Shown here one piece after another: positions 7,680 through 15,244 of a stretch of DNA of 48,754 bases. Origin of the DNA: Pseudomonadota bacterium (lineage in GTDB: Bacteria > Pseudomonadota > Gammaproteobacteria > Steroidobacterales > Steroidobacteraceae); assembly GCA_023423935.1 (NCBI GenBank), contig JAFAEQ010000069.1, forward strand, positions 1 through 48,754. Direction: 5' to 3'. How positions within the stretch are numbered: position 1 is the stretch's first letter; the number at the start of each line of letters is the position of its first letter. Under the pieces are notes generated by a model. It did no database searches and had not been told where the DNA came from. It saw only the letters and a list, made by a program, of their open reading frames with translations. A program made the position numbers and the translations under genes.

Positions 7680-9014
7680 CTATCGCGATGCCGACACGCT
7701 CATCGCCTCGTCCAGCGACGCTGACAGGATCGTGAGCGCTTCGTCCACATGCGCCTTCGTGATCATGAGGGGAGGCATGAAGCGGATCGTGCTCTGCCCG
7801 CACGAGAGCAAGAGCAAGCCGTTGTGGAAAGCGCGCTGGATCGTGGCTTCTGTCAATCGCGTCGCTGGCGACTTCGTGGCGCGATCTTCGACGAGCTCGA
7901 TGCCGAGCATCAGTCCCTTACCGCGCACGTGGCCGATACAGGAGAAGCGGGTCTGCAGATCGCGCAATCGATGGGTGAAGTAGGTACCGACCTCCGCTGC
8001 GTTGGCCATGAGCTCACTCTGCACCAGATCGAGCGTCGCGAGCGCCGCCGCACAACACAGCGGATTACCGCCGTACGTATTGCCATGCGCACCGCGCTGC
8101 CATTGCTCCATGAGCTTCTTTTTCGCGACGACCGTGCCGATCGGCATGCCGGACCCGAGTCCTTTCGCGAGCGTCATGATGTCGGGCGCGGCATCGAAAT
8201 GCTCACTCGCAAACATCTTTCCAGTGCGTCCGATGCCGGACTGCACTTCATCGAAGATCAGCAGGATGCCGTGACGATCGCACAGCTCGCGCAGCCCTTT
8301 CAGGAATCCATCCGGCGGTACGAGATAACCGCCTTCACCCTGAATCGGCTCGACCATGATCGCGGCAACTTCCGTGGCGGGAACGCTCGAACGAAAGAGC
8401 ACGTTCTCGATGTAGTGGAGCACCGCCGCGCCTTGATCCTCGCCCGCGAGCAGCGGCCGATACACATTCGGATACGGCACATGCGTCACGCCTGGCATCG
8501 TCGGGAAGAAACCTTTCTGCTGCGTGTACTTGCTCGATGTAAATGCCAGCGATCCCATGCTGCGCCCATGAAAGCCGCCGAGGAATCCGATGAAACGCGG
8601 CCGACCCGTGACGTAGCGCGCAAGCTTCAACGCACCCTCAACGGCTTCCGTGCCGCTTTGGCAGAAAAAGCTCATCACCGGCTCGCCCATCGGATTGATT
8701 GCGTTGAGTCGCTCGGCGAGTGCCGTCTGCCGCTCGTGCCAATAGTCGCTCGAGATATGCAGAAACTGATCAGCCGCATCCTTGATCGCCTGCACCACGT
8801 GCGGATGACTGTGGCCAGTCGAGCACACAGCGATGCCCGCCGCGAAATCGAGAAACCGATTGCCATCGACATCCCACACTTCGGCACCCCTGCCGTGCGA
8901 CATCACGAAGGGATAGTCACGTGGGTAGGAAGGCGAAGTCACGCTCACATCGCGATCGAGAATCGCCTGTGCCTTCGGACCCGGCAGCGCGGTCTTGATA
9001 TGTATGGACTGCAT
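7680..9014 (-). CDS. Class III PLP aminotransferase, probably 4-aminobutyrate aminotransferase
   Basis: A 444-residue fold-type I PLP enzyme of the acetylornithine/GABA aminotransferase family, which moves an amino group from an omega-amino acid to 2-oxoglutarate. Seen are the cofactor-binding CQSGTEAVEGALK segment (118-130), the FHGRSMG motif (148-154), IFDEVQSGIGRTG with Asp255, and the Schiff-base Lys284 in TLAKGLGSGMP. The C-terminal STIRFMPPL substrate-side motif is present. The start at 9014 (ATG, MQSIHIKTAL) fits family length; a TTG at 9056 would add 14 residues. No GABA-pathway partner (for example succinate semialdehyde dehydrogenase) is adjacent, so GABA as substrate is inferred. 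The MITE-like element lies just past its stop. Confidence 0.88.
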   Translation of the reverse strand: MQSIHIKTALPGPKAQAILDRDVSVTSPSYPRDYPFVMSHGRGAEVWDVDGNRFLDFAAGIAVCSTGHSHPHVVQAIKDAADQFLHISSDYWHERQTALAERLNAINPMGEPVMSFFCQSGTEAVEGALKLARYVTGRPRFIGFLGGFHGRSMGSLAFTSSKYTQQKGFFPTMPGVTHVPYPNVYRPLLAGEDQGAAVLHYIENVLFRSSVPATEVAAIMVEPIQGEGGYLVPPDGFLKGLRELCDRHGILLIFDEVQSGIGRTGKMFASEHFDAAPDIMTLAKGLGSGMPIGTVVAKKKLMEQWQRGAHGNTYGGNPLCCAAALATLDLVQSELMANAAEVGTYFTHRLRDLQTRFSCIGHVRGKGLMLGIELVEDRATKSPATRLTEATIQRAFHNGLLLLSCGQSTIRFMPPLMITKAHVDEALTILSASLDEAMSVSASR

Positions 9015-9094
9015 GATGGTCGGCTTTGGTCTGGACTGAAGTCGAAGAGTAGCCAAGCATCGCGGGGAAAAGAAATGCGAGCGCAGGGGCGGCC

Positions 9095-9738
9095 GGCCTG
9101 GGCAGCTAGTCCGCTAGACAGCTAGCCAGAGAGACATTCGGATGTGGGTTTCCTCACTGTGGGCAGGGCCGAACAGGCTGCTTTTTCTTTTCTAGCTAGC
9201 GGACTAGTGGACCAGCTGCCTCTTTGTGGGTTTTCTCCCTGTGGGTTCGGCTTTAGCCGAACAAATGCGGAAGCCCTCTTCTCTGGCTAGCAGGCCAACA
9301 GACCAGTTGGCCAGCTGCCCTCTTTGTGGGTTCGGCTTTAGCCGAACAAATAGCTTCCTTATCTAGCTAGCCGACCAGCAGACTGGTTGGCCAGCTGCCC
9401 TCTTTGTGAGTTACCTCTTTTTTTGCGGTCTTTGCCGCCCTCCGAGCTCTGTCCGACTAAAGTCGGCTCACAGCGGAAGCCTCTCCTCCAGCTAGCGGAC
9501 CAGCAGACTAGTTGGCCAGCAGCCCTCTTTATGGTTTCGGCTTTAGCCGAACAATTGAGGAAACCTCTTCTCTTGCTAGCAGCACAGCAGACTGGTGGGC
9601 CAGCTGCCCTCTTTGTGAGTTGCCTCTTTTTTGCGGTCTTTGCGGCCCTTCGAGCTCTGTCCGACTAAAGTCGGACCCACAGCGGAAGCCTCTCCTCCAG
9701 CTAGCGGACCAGCAGACTAGTTGGCCAGCAGCCTCTGT
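9095..9738. repeat. Repeat patch: CTAG modules, six hairpins and a 140-bp duplication
   Basis: This 640-bp patch holds hairpins of the GTYCGRCT-NN-AGYCGRAC family at 9245-9262, 9330-9347, 9451-9468, 9535-9552 and 9659-9676, all interleaved with AGCTAGCGGACCAGCAGACT-like modules. About 140 bp at 9389-9530 is repeated with few changes at 9598-9737. No gene is supported between the aminotransferase start at 9014 and dadA at 9815. Confidence 0.85.
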
Positions 9739-9814
9739 GTGGGCTCCAGCCCGCCAGTGACTCTCCGCCCCTGCACCGGCATCATGAGCGCCATCCAGGT
9801 GAGTGTTGATCTAC

Positions 9815-11068
9815 ATGAAAGTGATCGTTCTCGGTGGCGGTGTGATCGGTGTGACTTCGGCGTGGTATCTGGCGCAGGCCGGACACGAAGTCACGGTGAT
9901 CGAGCGTCAGGCAGGCGCGGCGCTCGAAACGAGCTTCGCGAATGCAGGCGAGATCTCGCCCGGCTATGCCTCGCCGTGGGCAGGGCCCGGGATGCCCGCG
10001 AAAGCGGTGAAGTGGCTGTTCCAGCGGCATGCGCCGCTGGTGCTGCGCTTCGGCTTCGATCCTGCGCAGTGGCGCTGGATTTTTCAGATGCTGCGCAACT
10101 GCACGCACGCGCGGTATGCAATCAACAAGAGCCGCATGGTGCCGATCGCTGAATACAGTCGCGATCTGCTGCGCGCATTGCGCGCCGAAACCGGAATTGA
10201 ATACGACGAGCGCTCGCAGGGTACGTTGCAGCTGTTCCGATTGCAGAAGCAACTCGATGGCGCTGCCGATGACATCGCCGTATTGAAGCAGCTCGGCGTT
10301 CCGTACGAGTTGCTCGATCCCGAAGGTTGCATCGCCGCGGAGCCGGGACTCGCCGATGTGCGACCGATCATCGTCGGCGGACTGCGTCTGCCACAGGACG
10401 AGACGGGCGACTGCCATCTGTTCACACAACGACTTGCGGCGATGGCAGAAAAACTCGGCGTGCAATTTCAGTATCAGACTTCGATCCGCGCGATCGAAAC
10501 AGCGGGCGATCGCGTGAGCGCCGTTCACACGGACAAAGGCGTCGTGCGTGGCGATATGTACATCATGGCACTCGGCAGCTTCTCGACACCCATGGCTCGT
10601 ACGCTGGGCATCCGTCTGCCGATCTATCCGGTGAAGGGCTACTCGCTCACCGTGCCCATCGCGAATCCCGAGAAGGCTCCTGTATCCACCGTCATGGATG
10701 AGAGCTACAAGGTCGCCATCACGCGTCTCGGCGATCGCATTCGCGTCGGCGGCACCGCAGAGCTCTCCGGTTACAACTCGAAACTGCATCCCGCGCGTCG
10801 CGCAACACTGGAATTATCGGTGCGCGGCCTGTTCCCCACCGCCGGCGATTTCAACAATGTGAAGTTCTGGACCGGTATGCGGCCGATGACACCCGACGGC
10901 ACACCGATCGTAGGCCCCAGCCGCTACAGCAATCTCATGTTCAACACCGGCCACGGCACCTTGGGCTGGACCATGGCCTGCGGCTCGGGCCGCATCATCA
11001 CCGATCTCATCAGCGGCCGAACTCCGGAGATCGATACGAGCGGTTTGAGCCTGGCTCGTTATTCGTGA
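9815..11068 (+). CDS. dadA: D-amino acid dehydrogenase, small subunit
   Basis: A 417-residue FAD-dependent oxidoreductase that oxidises D-amino acids (typically D-alanine) to 2-oxo acids plus ammonia and passes electrons to the membrane quinone pool. The N-terminus MKVIVLGGGVIGVTSAWYLA is the FAD dinucleotide-binding fold with GxGxxG; the ETSFANAGEISPGYASPWAGPGMP segment (residues 37-60) is characteristic of DadA, and the end has RPMTPDGTPIVGPSRYSNL and TGHGTLGW for FAD. An upstream in-frame GTG at 9803 is less likely because the family starts MKVIVLGGG; an AGGTGAG lies 11 nt before the ATG. The usual partner alanine racemase gene is not adjacent, and repeats flank the gene. Confidence 0.93.
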   Translation: MKVIVLGGGVIGVTSAWYLAQAGHEVTVIERQAGAALETSFANAGEISPGYASPWAGPGMPAKAVKWLFQRHAPLVLRFGFDPAQWRWIFQMLRNCTHARYAINKSRMVPIAEYSRDLLRALRAETGIEYDERSQGTLQLFRLQKQLDGAADDIAVLKQLGVPYELLDPEGCIAAEPGLADVRPIIVGGLRLPQDETGDCHLFTQRLAAMAEKLGVQFQYQTSIRAIETAGDRVSAVHTDKGVVRGDMYIMALGSFSTPMARTLGIRLPIYPVKGYSLTVPIANPEKAPVSTVMDESYKVAITRLGDRIRVGGTAELSGYNSKLHPARRATLELSVRGLFPTAGDFNNVKFWTGMRPMTPDGTPIVGPSRYSNLMFNTGHGTLGWTMACGSGRIITDLISGRTPEIDTSGLSLARYS

Positions 11069-11134
11069 GTCTCGAAGACAACAAACGAATCGCGCCCAGC
11101 TTCTTCGAGCGCCTGGATGCTCGCGATGTGCAAG

Positions 11135-11215
11135 GCAAGAATGGATACCCGCCTTCGCGGGTATGACGGACAAGAATAGATACCGCCTCCGCGGGCATGA
11201 CGAACAAGAACGGGT
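11135..11215. repeat. REP-like pair (GGATACCCGCCTTCGCGGGTAT)
   Basis: Two adjacent short palindromic units of the ATGCCCGCG...GGGCAT type occur here, reading ATACCCGCC-TTC-GCGGGTAT and a GATACCGCC...GGGCATG relative. They belong to the same broad family as the array at 24236-24853. Confidence 0.7.
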
Positions 11216-11339
11216 AGGACGACGATGAGAAGGGTGTGCGAGGCCACACGTCGTCCTTCGAGGCTGGCACCCAAGCCGCCTGCCCGCCCTCTTCTCTGGC
11301 TAGCCACCTAGCGACTAGTTGGCCAGCCACCCTGGGGCC

Positions 11340-11376
11340 GCCGGCCCCACACACATATATATGTGTGCCCGCCGGC
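11340..11376. other. Two-tier palindrome with alternating purine-pyrimidine core
   Basis: CACACATATATATGTGTG (11350-11367) is a perfect 18-nt palindrome. GCCGGC at 11340-11345 and 11371-11376 forms an outer 6-bp stem, separated from the core by CCCA and CCC. The core is the most AT-rich tract in its GC-rich surroundings and could extrude a cruciform. The rest of 11069-11595 holds the REP pair, CTAG modules and no supported gene. Whether the palindrome acts as a protein-binding site is unknown. Confidence 0.6.
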
Positions 11377-11595
11377 TCTCCCGCCCCGCACCCGCCCGAC
11401 CTCAAAGCCGGACCTGCGACACACTTTCGACCCTTTGCTCGCGCGGGGTTCGGCCGATACAGGGAGGACAAATCGGCTTGGGTGTCGGCGTGCCGCATTG
11501 CCCGAAGCCAAGCTCTTTGACCAGCGTGATCTGCGTCACATGTCGGCGCACCAGGCGCCGCTCATCGAGCGCACCCGCATGCAGGAGTCGACTTC

Positions 11596-13515
11596 GTGAA
11601 TTTGCTCGAGACTTTTCTTCAGCCTGGCATCGGCCTCATGCAGCGCGTGGGGCTGCGCGCCAAGTTCGCCGTGATCTGTGGCTTTCTGTTGGTGCCGCTC
11701 GGGATCGCAACCTACGGGCTCATGCAGTATTCCTCGGCGACGATCGCCTTCGCAGAAGCGGAGCGACTGGGCGTGGCGTACACCGCACCGTTGAATCAGC
11801 TGCTGCACGCCGCATCGCTCGCCCGCGCGGGCTCGCTCGATTCGACGACCGTGAGCCGTGCAGAACAATCGCTCGGCGAGATCGACGCGCTGGCGAAAGA
11901 GTCCGGATATGCATTGACGAGCGAGAGCGAGCTTCGCGAGCTGCGCTCCGCCTGGAGCTCCGTTGCAGGAGCGAAAGATACGGCTTCTGCCAGCGCCTTC
12001 GCCTCGCAGTTGCTGCAGCTCTTCAGCCTGGTGAGCGATCGATCCAATCTGACGTTGGATCCGGATCTGGATTCCTATTACACGATGGCGATCACCATGG
12101 ATGCCGCGCCCAAGCTGATGGATGCGTTGAGCGATCTCGCCTCTGCGCACGCCAATGCCGGCGGAGAGGTCGCTGCACAGGTCGCAGCGATTCGGGCGGA
12201 CGGTTATCGCCAGACGATCGTCACTGCCATCGGCCGATCGATCGCAGCGAATCCCTCGTTGGGTGCCTCGCTCGATCTCGCGCAGTTCAACGACGCCTAC
12301 GCTCGACTCAGCCGACAGGCCCAGGGAAATAATCCTCAACTCGCCGTGGACGCTGCCATCGGCATGGTGGATGCGACACTTGCGATCACGACGGCCAGCG
12401 CAACCGTGCTGGACCGATTGCTCGATAAACGCATCGATCTCTTCGCCGGCAAGCGTAATGTGCTCCTGGCCATCACGTTCATTGGCCTGATGCTGTCGGC
12501 GTACGTGATCACCAGTTTCTACGTGTCGAACGTGCGCGGCTTCGGCGCCCTGCTGACTCGCATGGAGAAGCTCGCACGCGGCGATCTGACAGAGAGCTTT
12601 CGCGCACGCGGGACGGACGAGCTCGGCGTGCTGATCAATTCGTTCAACGCGAGCCGCGCGCAGCTATGCGAGCTCGTCGGCCGCATCCGCGAGGCGTCCG
12701 GCATCATCCAGAACGCGGGCGAGCAGATTGCGGATGCCAACGGCGATCTGGCGCAACGCGAGGCGCAGCAGTCGGTCACGATCAGCGAGACCAGCGAACG
12801 TGTGCAACAGATCTCCAGCACCGTAGCCGAGAACCTGAACGGCGCAGTGTCCGCGAGCACGCTGGCGCGCGATGCGCGCACGATCGCGGAGCGCGGCGAT
12901 CGTGCGGTGAATGAGATCGTGCAGACGATGCAGACCATCAGCGGTTCGTCGCGACGCATCGGCGACATCATCGCCGTCATCGACGAGATCGCGTTTCAGA
13001 CCAATCTCCTCGCACTGAACGCCGCTGTCGAGGCCGCACGCGCCGGCGAGCAAGGACGTGGATTTGCAGTGGTGGCCGGCGAAGTGCGAACGCTGGCTCA
13101 GCGCTCGGCCACCGCCGCAAGCGAGATTCGCGGACTGATCGGCACGAGCATCGAGGATGTGAATCGAGGTGCGGGACTCGTGCAGGGCGCGGGAACGACC
13201 ATGCGTGAGCTCGTCGGCTCGGTGCAACGTCTCTCGCAAATCATGGAAGGGGTCGCAAGCGCGAGCGAGCGACAGAACGCCGACATCGCCGAGTTGTTAC
13301 GCGCAGTCGAACGCATCAATGGCGATACGCAGCAGAATGCCGCGATGGTCGAACAGACTGCAGCGTCAGCGGACGTGCTGCGGCATCAGGTGGCAGCACT
13401 GCTCGAAGCCGTCAGCCGTTTCACCATCAGCGAATCCGAGCCGCACGTCTCTGCCGCGCCCGTCATGAGCGCGCCGTTCCGCACCGAACCCGCGGCGATG
13501 CGATCCGCGGCGTAG
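11596..13515 (+). CDS. Methyl-accepting chemotaxis protein
   Basis: A 639-residue membrane chemoreceptor. TM1 lies near residues 24-42; a roughly 250-residue helical periplasmic sensor follows; TM2 lies near 290-310 (VLLAITFIGLMLSAYVITSF). Then come a HAMP linker (about 312-365) and a long coiled-coil signalling domain whose hairpin tip contains EIAFQTNLLALNAAVEAARA and GRGFAVVAGEVRTLAQRSA, the CheA/CheW contact region. There is no CheR-docking pentapeptide at the C-terminus, which ends PAAMRSAA. The start is GTG at 11596 with CAGGAG upstream. No che or fla gene is in the window, so the ligand and pathway cannot be named. Confidence 0.93.
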   Translation: MNLLETFLQPGIGLMQRVGLRAKFAVICGFLLVPLGIATYGLMQYSSATIAFAEAERLGVAYTAPLNQLLHAASLARAGSLDSTTVSRAEQSLGEIDALAKESGYALTSESELRELRSAWSSVAGAKDTASASAFASQLLQLFSLVSDRSNLTLDPDLDSYYTMAITMDAAPKLMDALSDLASAHANAGGEVAAQVAAIRADGYRQTIVTAIGRSIAANPSLGASLDLAQFNDAYARLSRQAQGNNPQLAVDAAIGMVDATLAITTASATVLDRLLDKRIDLFAGKRNVLLAITFIGLMLSAYVITSFYVSNVRGFGALLTRMEKLARGDLTESFRARGTDELGVLINSFNASRAQLCELVGRIREASGIIQNAGEQIADANGDLAQREAQQSVTISETSERVQQISSTVAENLNGAVSASTLARDARTIAERGDRAVNEIVQTMQTISGSSRRIGDIIAVIDEIAFQTNLLALNAAVEAARAGEQGRGFAVVAGEVRTLAQRSATAASEIRGLIGTSIEDVNRGAGLVQGAGTTMRELVGSVQRLSQIMEGVASASERQNADIAELLRAVERINGDTQQNAAMVEQTAASADVLRHQVAALLEAVSRFTISESEPHVSAAPVMSAPFRTEPAAMRSAA

Positions 13516-13530
13516 GTTCGCTACGCCGCG
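13506..13530. terminator. Bidirectional terminator-like hairpin between convergent genes
   Basis: CGCGGCGTAG (13506-13515) and CTACGCCGCG (13521-13530) form a perfect 10-bp stem with a 5-nt GTTCG loop. The left arm ends with the stop codon of the chemoreceptor gene and the right arm begins with the stop codon of the universal stress gene, so one hairpin covers both 3' ends. There is no T-tract, so termination is inferred. Confidence 0.7.
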
Positions 13531-14444
13531 CGATCGGCGAAGCCCGGCGGCTTCACGATCAGCGCATCGCAGGGAAGGCGCTCGAGAACATCCTCCGCCG
13601 TGCTGCCCATCAGCACGCGCTTGAGGCCACGGCGCGACACCGCTCCCATCACGATGACATCTGCGTGCAGATTGTCGGCCGCGAGCGGTAGCGTCGCGGC
13701 GGGACCGCCCAGCTCGAGATGAATGTGCGCATCGTCGATGTGCCATGGATCGGTCACGCGCTTCACTGAATCCATCCGCGCCTCGCGTTCCTGGCGCAGA
13801 TCCTCCTCCGACACGAACACACCCCCGAGCGGCGCTGCCGTAGCGCTTGCGGCAATGGCTGCGGGCAGATAGGCGTGCAGCACATGCAGATCGCCGCTCA
13901 GCGCATCGGAAAGCTGGCTCGCGTGCGTCATGATCACTCGATCGAGTTGCGCCGGTTTGTCGTTCACGTGCTCAGGATCGATCGCGGCGATCAGCCGCGG
14001 CGCAGCGGCCCAGGCCGTCTGCTTGGTGAGGAGAAGCGGCACCGTGCAGCCGCGAATGAGCTGCCAGTCCGTGTTGCTGAGGAACGTTCTCTGCGCGAGC
14101 GAGTGATGATGCGTGTCCTTGACCACGAGGTCCGCGGTACCGCGGCAGACGCGCGCGACGAGCCCGGCGTCGAGCGATTCCGTCCAGGCAACTTCGGTGG
14201 TGACATCCAGGCCTTTGGCGCGCAATGGCACGGCGATGGTTTCCACGAGCGCCTTGGCATCGAACGGATGCGCTCCTTTCAGCGATTGCGCGAACAATCG
14301 CGATTCACGCGCACTTTGCGTATCGCACACGAACAGCTCAAGGCGCGCGGCGAACTTCGCGGCCAGTATCGCGGCCTTGTCGACCGCGGGTTGCTCGTGG
14401 GCCGTGGGATCCACGATGACCAGAATGTTGCGATAGGCGCTCAT
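13521..14444 (-). CDS. Tandem universal stress protein (UspE-like)
   Basis: A 307-residue protein with two consecutive universal-stress domains (about 1-145 and 150-300). The first starts MSAYRNILVIVDPTAHEQPA. The second ends with the ATP-binding-type pattern VIVMGAVSRRGLKRVLMGSTAEDVLERLPCDALIV, matching the G-2x-G-9x-G(S/T) motif region. UspE-type proteins help survival in stationary phase or low oxygen; that role here is inferred. The gene begins 4 nt after the stop of the upstream cytochrome c gene, so the two are probably co-transcribed with the hybrid kinase at 15245. Its 3' end shares a hairpin with the chemoreceptor gene. Confidence 0.9.
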   Translation of the reverse strand: MSAYRNILVIVDPTAHEQPAVDKAAILAAKFAARLELFVCDTQSARESRLFAQSLKGAHPFDAKALVETIAVPLRAKGLDVTTEVAWTESLDAGLVARVCRGTADLVVKDTHHHSLAQRTFLSNTDWQLIRGCTVPLLLTKQTAWAAAPRLIAAIDPEHVNDKPAQLDRVIMTHASQLSDALSGDLHVLHAYLPAAIAASATAAPLGGVFVSEEDLRQEREARMDSVKRVTDPWHIDDAHIHLELGGPAATLPLAADNLHADVIVMGAVSRRGLKRVLMGSTAEDVLERLPCDALIVKPPGFADRAA

Positions 14445-14448
14445 GCGT

Positions 14449-15150
14449 TCAGTCCCCCGCAGTGCCGTCGTCGTTCAACTTCGCGCGATCCTGCACCGGT
14501 CCGCGCAGGCGCGACAGATAGTCGGCCACCGCCATGCGCTCCTCTTCGTCGAAGCTCGCAAGGAATCGCACCAGATCCTCATCCACGTTCCGGCGATGCC
14601 AGTCCGCGAAGGTCTGCATCTGCTTCACGAGATAACGATAGTGCTGATTGCGCAAGGACGGCACGAACCCATCGTCGTCGCCGCGTCCGTCTTCGCCATG
14701 GCACGAGGCGCATTGCTCGCCGAAGATCGCCTCGCCCAGCTCGAGATCCTTACCGTCGCCTGTTTCGGGCGACGGAATCGGCGTGAGCTCATTCAAGTAA
14801 GCCGCGATGTCTGCCCAGGCCTGCGGATCGCGCAATCCAGCCTGCGACAGAGCAGCGTGCATGGGGACGCTATCGCGCTCGCGCAGCGAGAAGTCGGCGA
14901 GCTGCTTGATGATGTACGACTGACGCTGACCGGCGAGCGACGGAACCGCGGCGTCGCCCTTGCCCGCCCCCTCGACCGCATGGCACGAAACGCAGTTCTT
15001 CGCGAACAGCTTCGCGCCGTTTTGCGGATGTCTGTCCAGCGACAGCGCGTTGCGCACGAGCTGGTCGGCCCGCTCCGAAGCCGCCTGGGCGGCCGACAGA
15101 CCGAGCGTCGCGCCCAGAACGATGAAAGCAAGCGTGATTTTTTTCTGCAT
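14449..15150 (-). CDS. Diheme cytochrome c (c4-like), periplasmic
   Basis: A 233-residue secreted electron-transfer protein. A Sec signal peptide (MQKKITLAFIVLGATLGLSA, cleavage after AQA near residue 24) precedes two cytochrome c domains, with heme motifs CVSCH near residue 55 and CASCH near 160. Candidate axial Met residues are in the DSVPMHAALSQ region and the LVKQMQTFADWHR region. Two similar c-type halves are typical of cytochrome c4, a soluble electron donor to cbb3 oxidase, although the second half is somewhat divergent. The location ahead of a universal stress gene and near a cbb3 operon fits low-oxygen respiration. A weak FNR-like CTGATCGGTATCGG lies 9 nt upstream of the start, too poor to call. 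Confidence 0.88.
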   Translation of the reverse strand: MQKKITLAFIVLGATLGLSAAQAASERADQLVRNALSLDRHPQNGAKLFAKNCVSCHAVEGAGKGDAAVPSLAGQRQSYIIKQLADFSLRERDSVPMHAALSQAGLRDPQAWADIAAYLNELTPIPSPETGDGKDLELGEAIFGEQCASCHGEDGRGDDDGFVPSLRNQHYRYLVKQMQTFADWHRRNVDEDLVRFLASFDEEERMAVADYLSRLRGPVQDRAKLNDDGTAGD

Positions 15151-15244
15151 GGGAAAGTCCCTGATCGGTATCGGAGTGTCGACAATTCCGCGCGTCGACG
15201 AATGGGGGAAATCTCGTAGGCGGCCCGGGCTGATCCCGCAAGCC

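Noticed and set aside
11440..11470. Sigma-28-like GCCGATAC before the chemoreceptor
   Set aside because: No matching -35 element at the right distance.
15158..15175. FNR/Anr box CTGATCGGTATCGG upstream of the cytochrome c gene
   Set aside because: It has mismatches in both half-sites compared with TTGAT-N4-ATCAA; too weak to list as a regulatory site.
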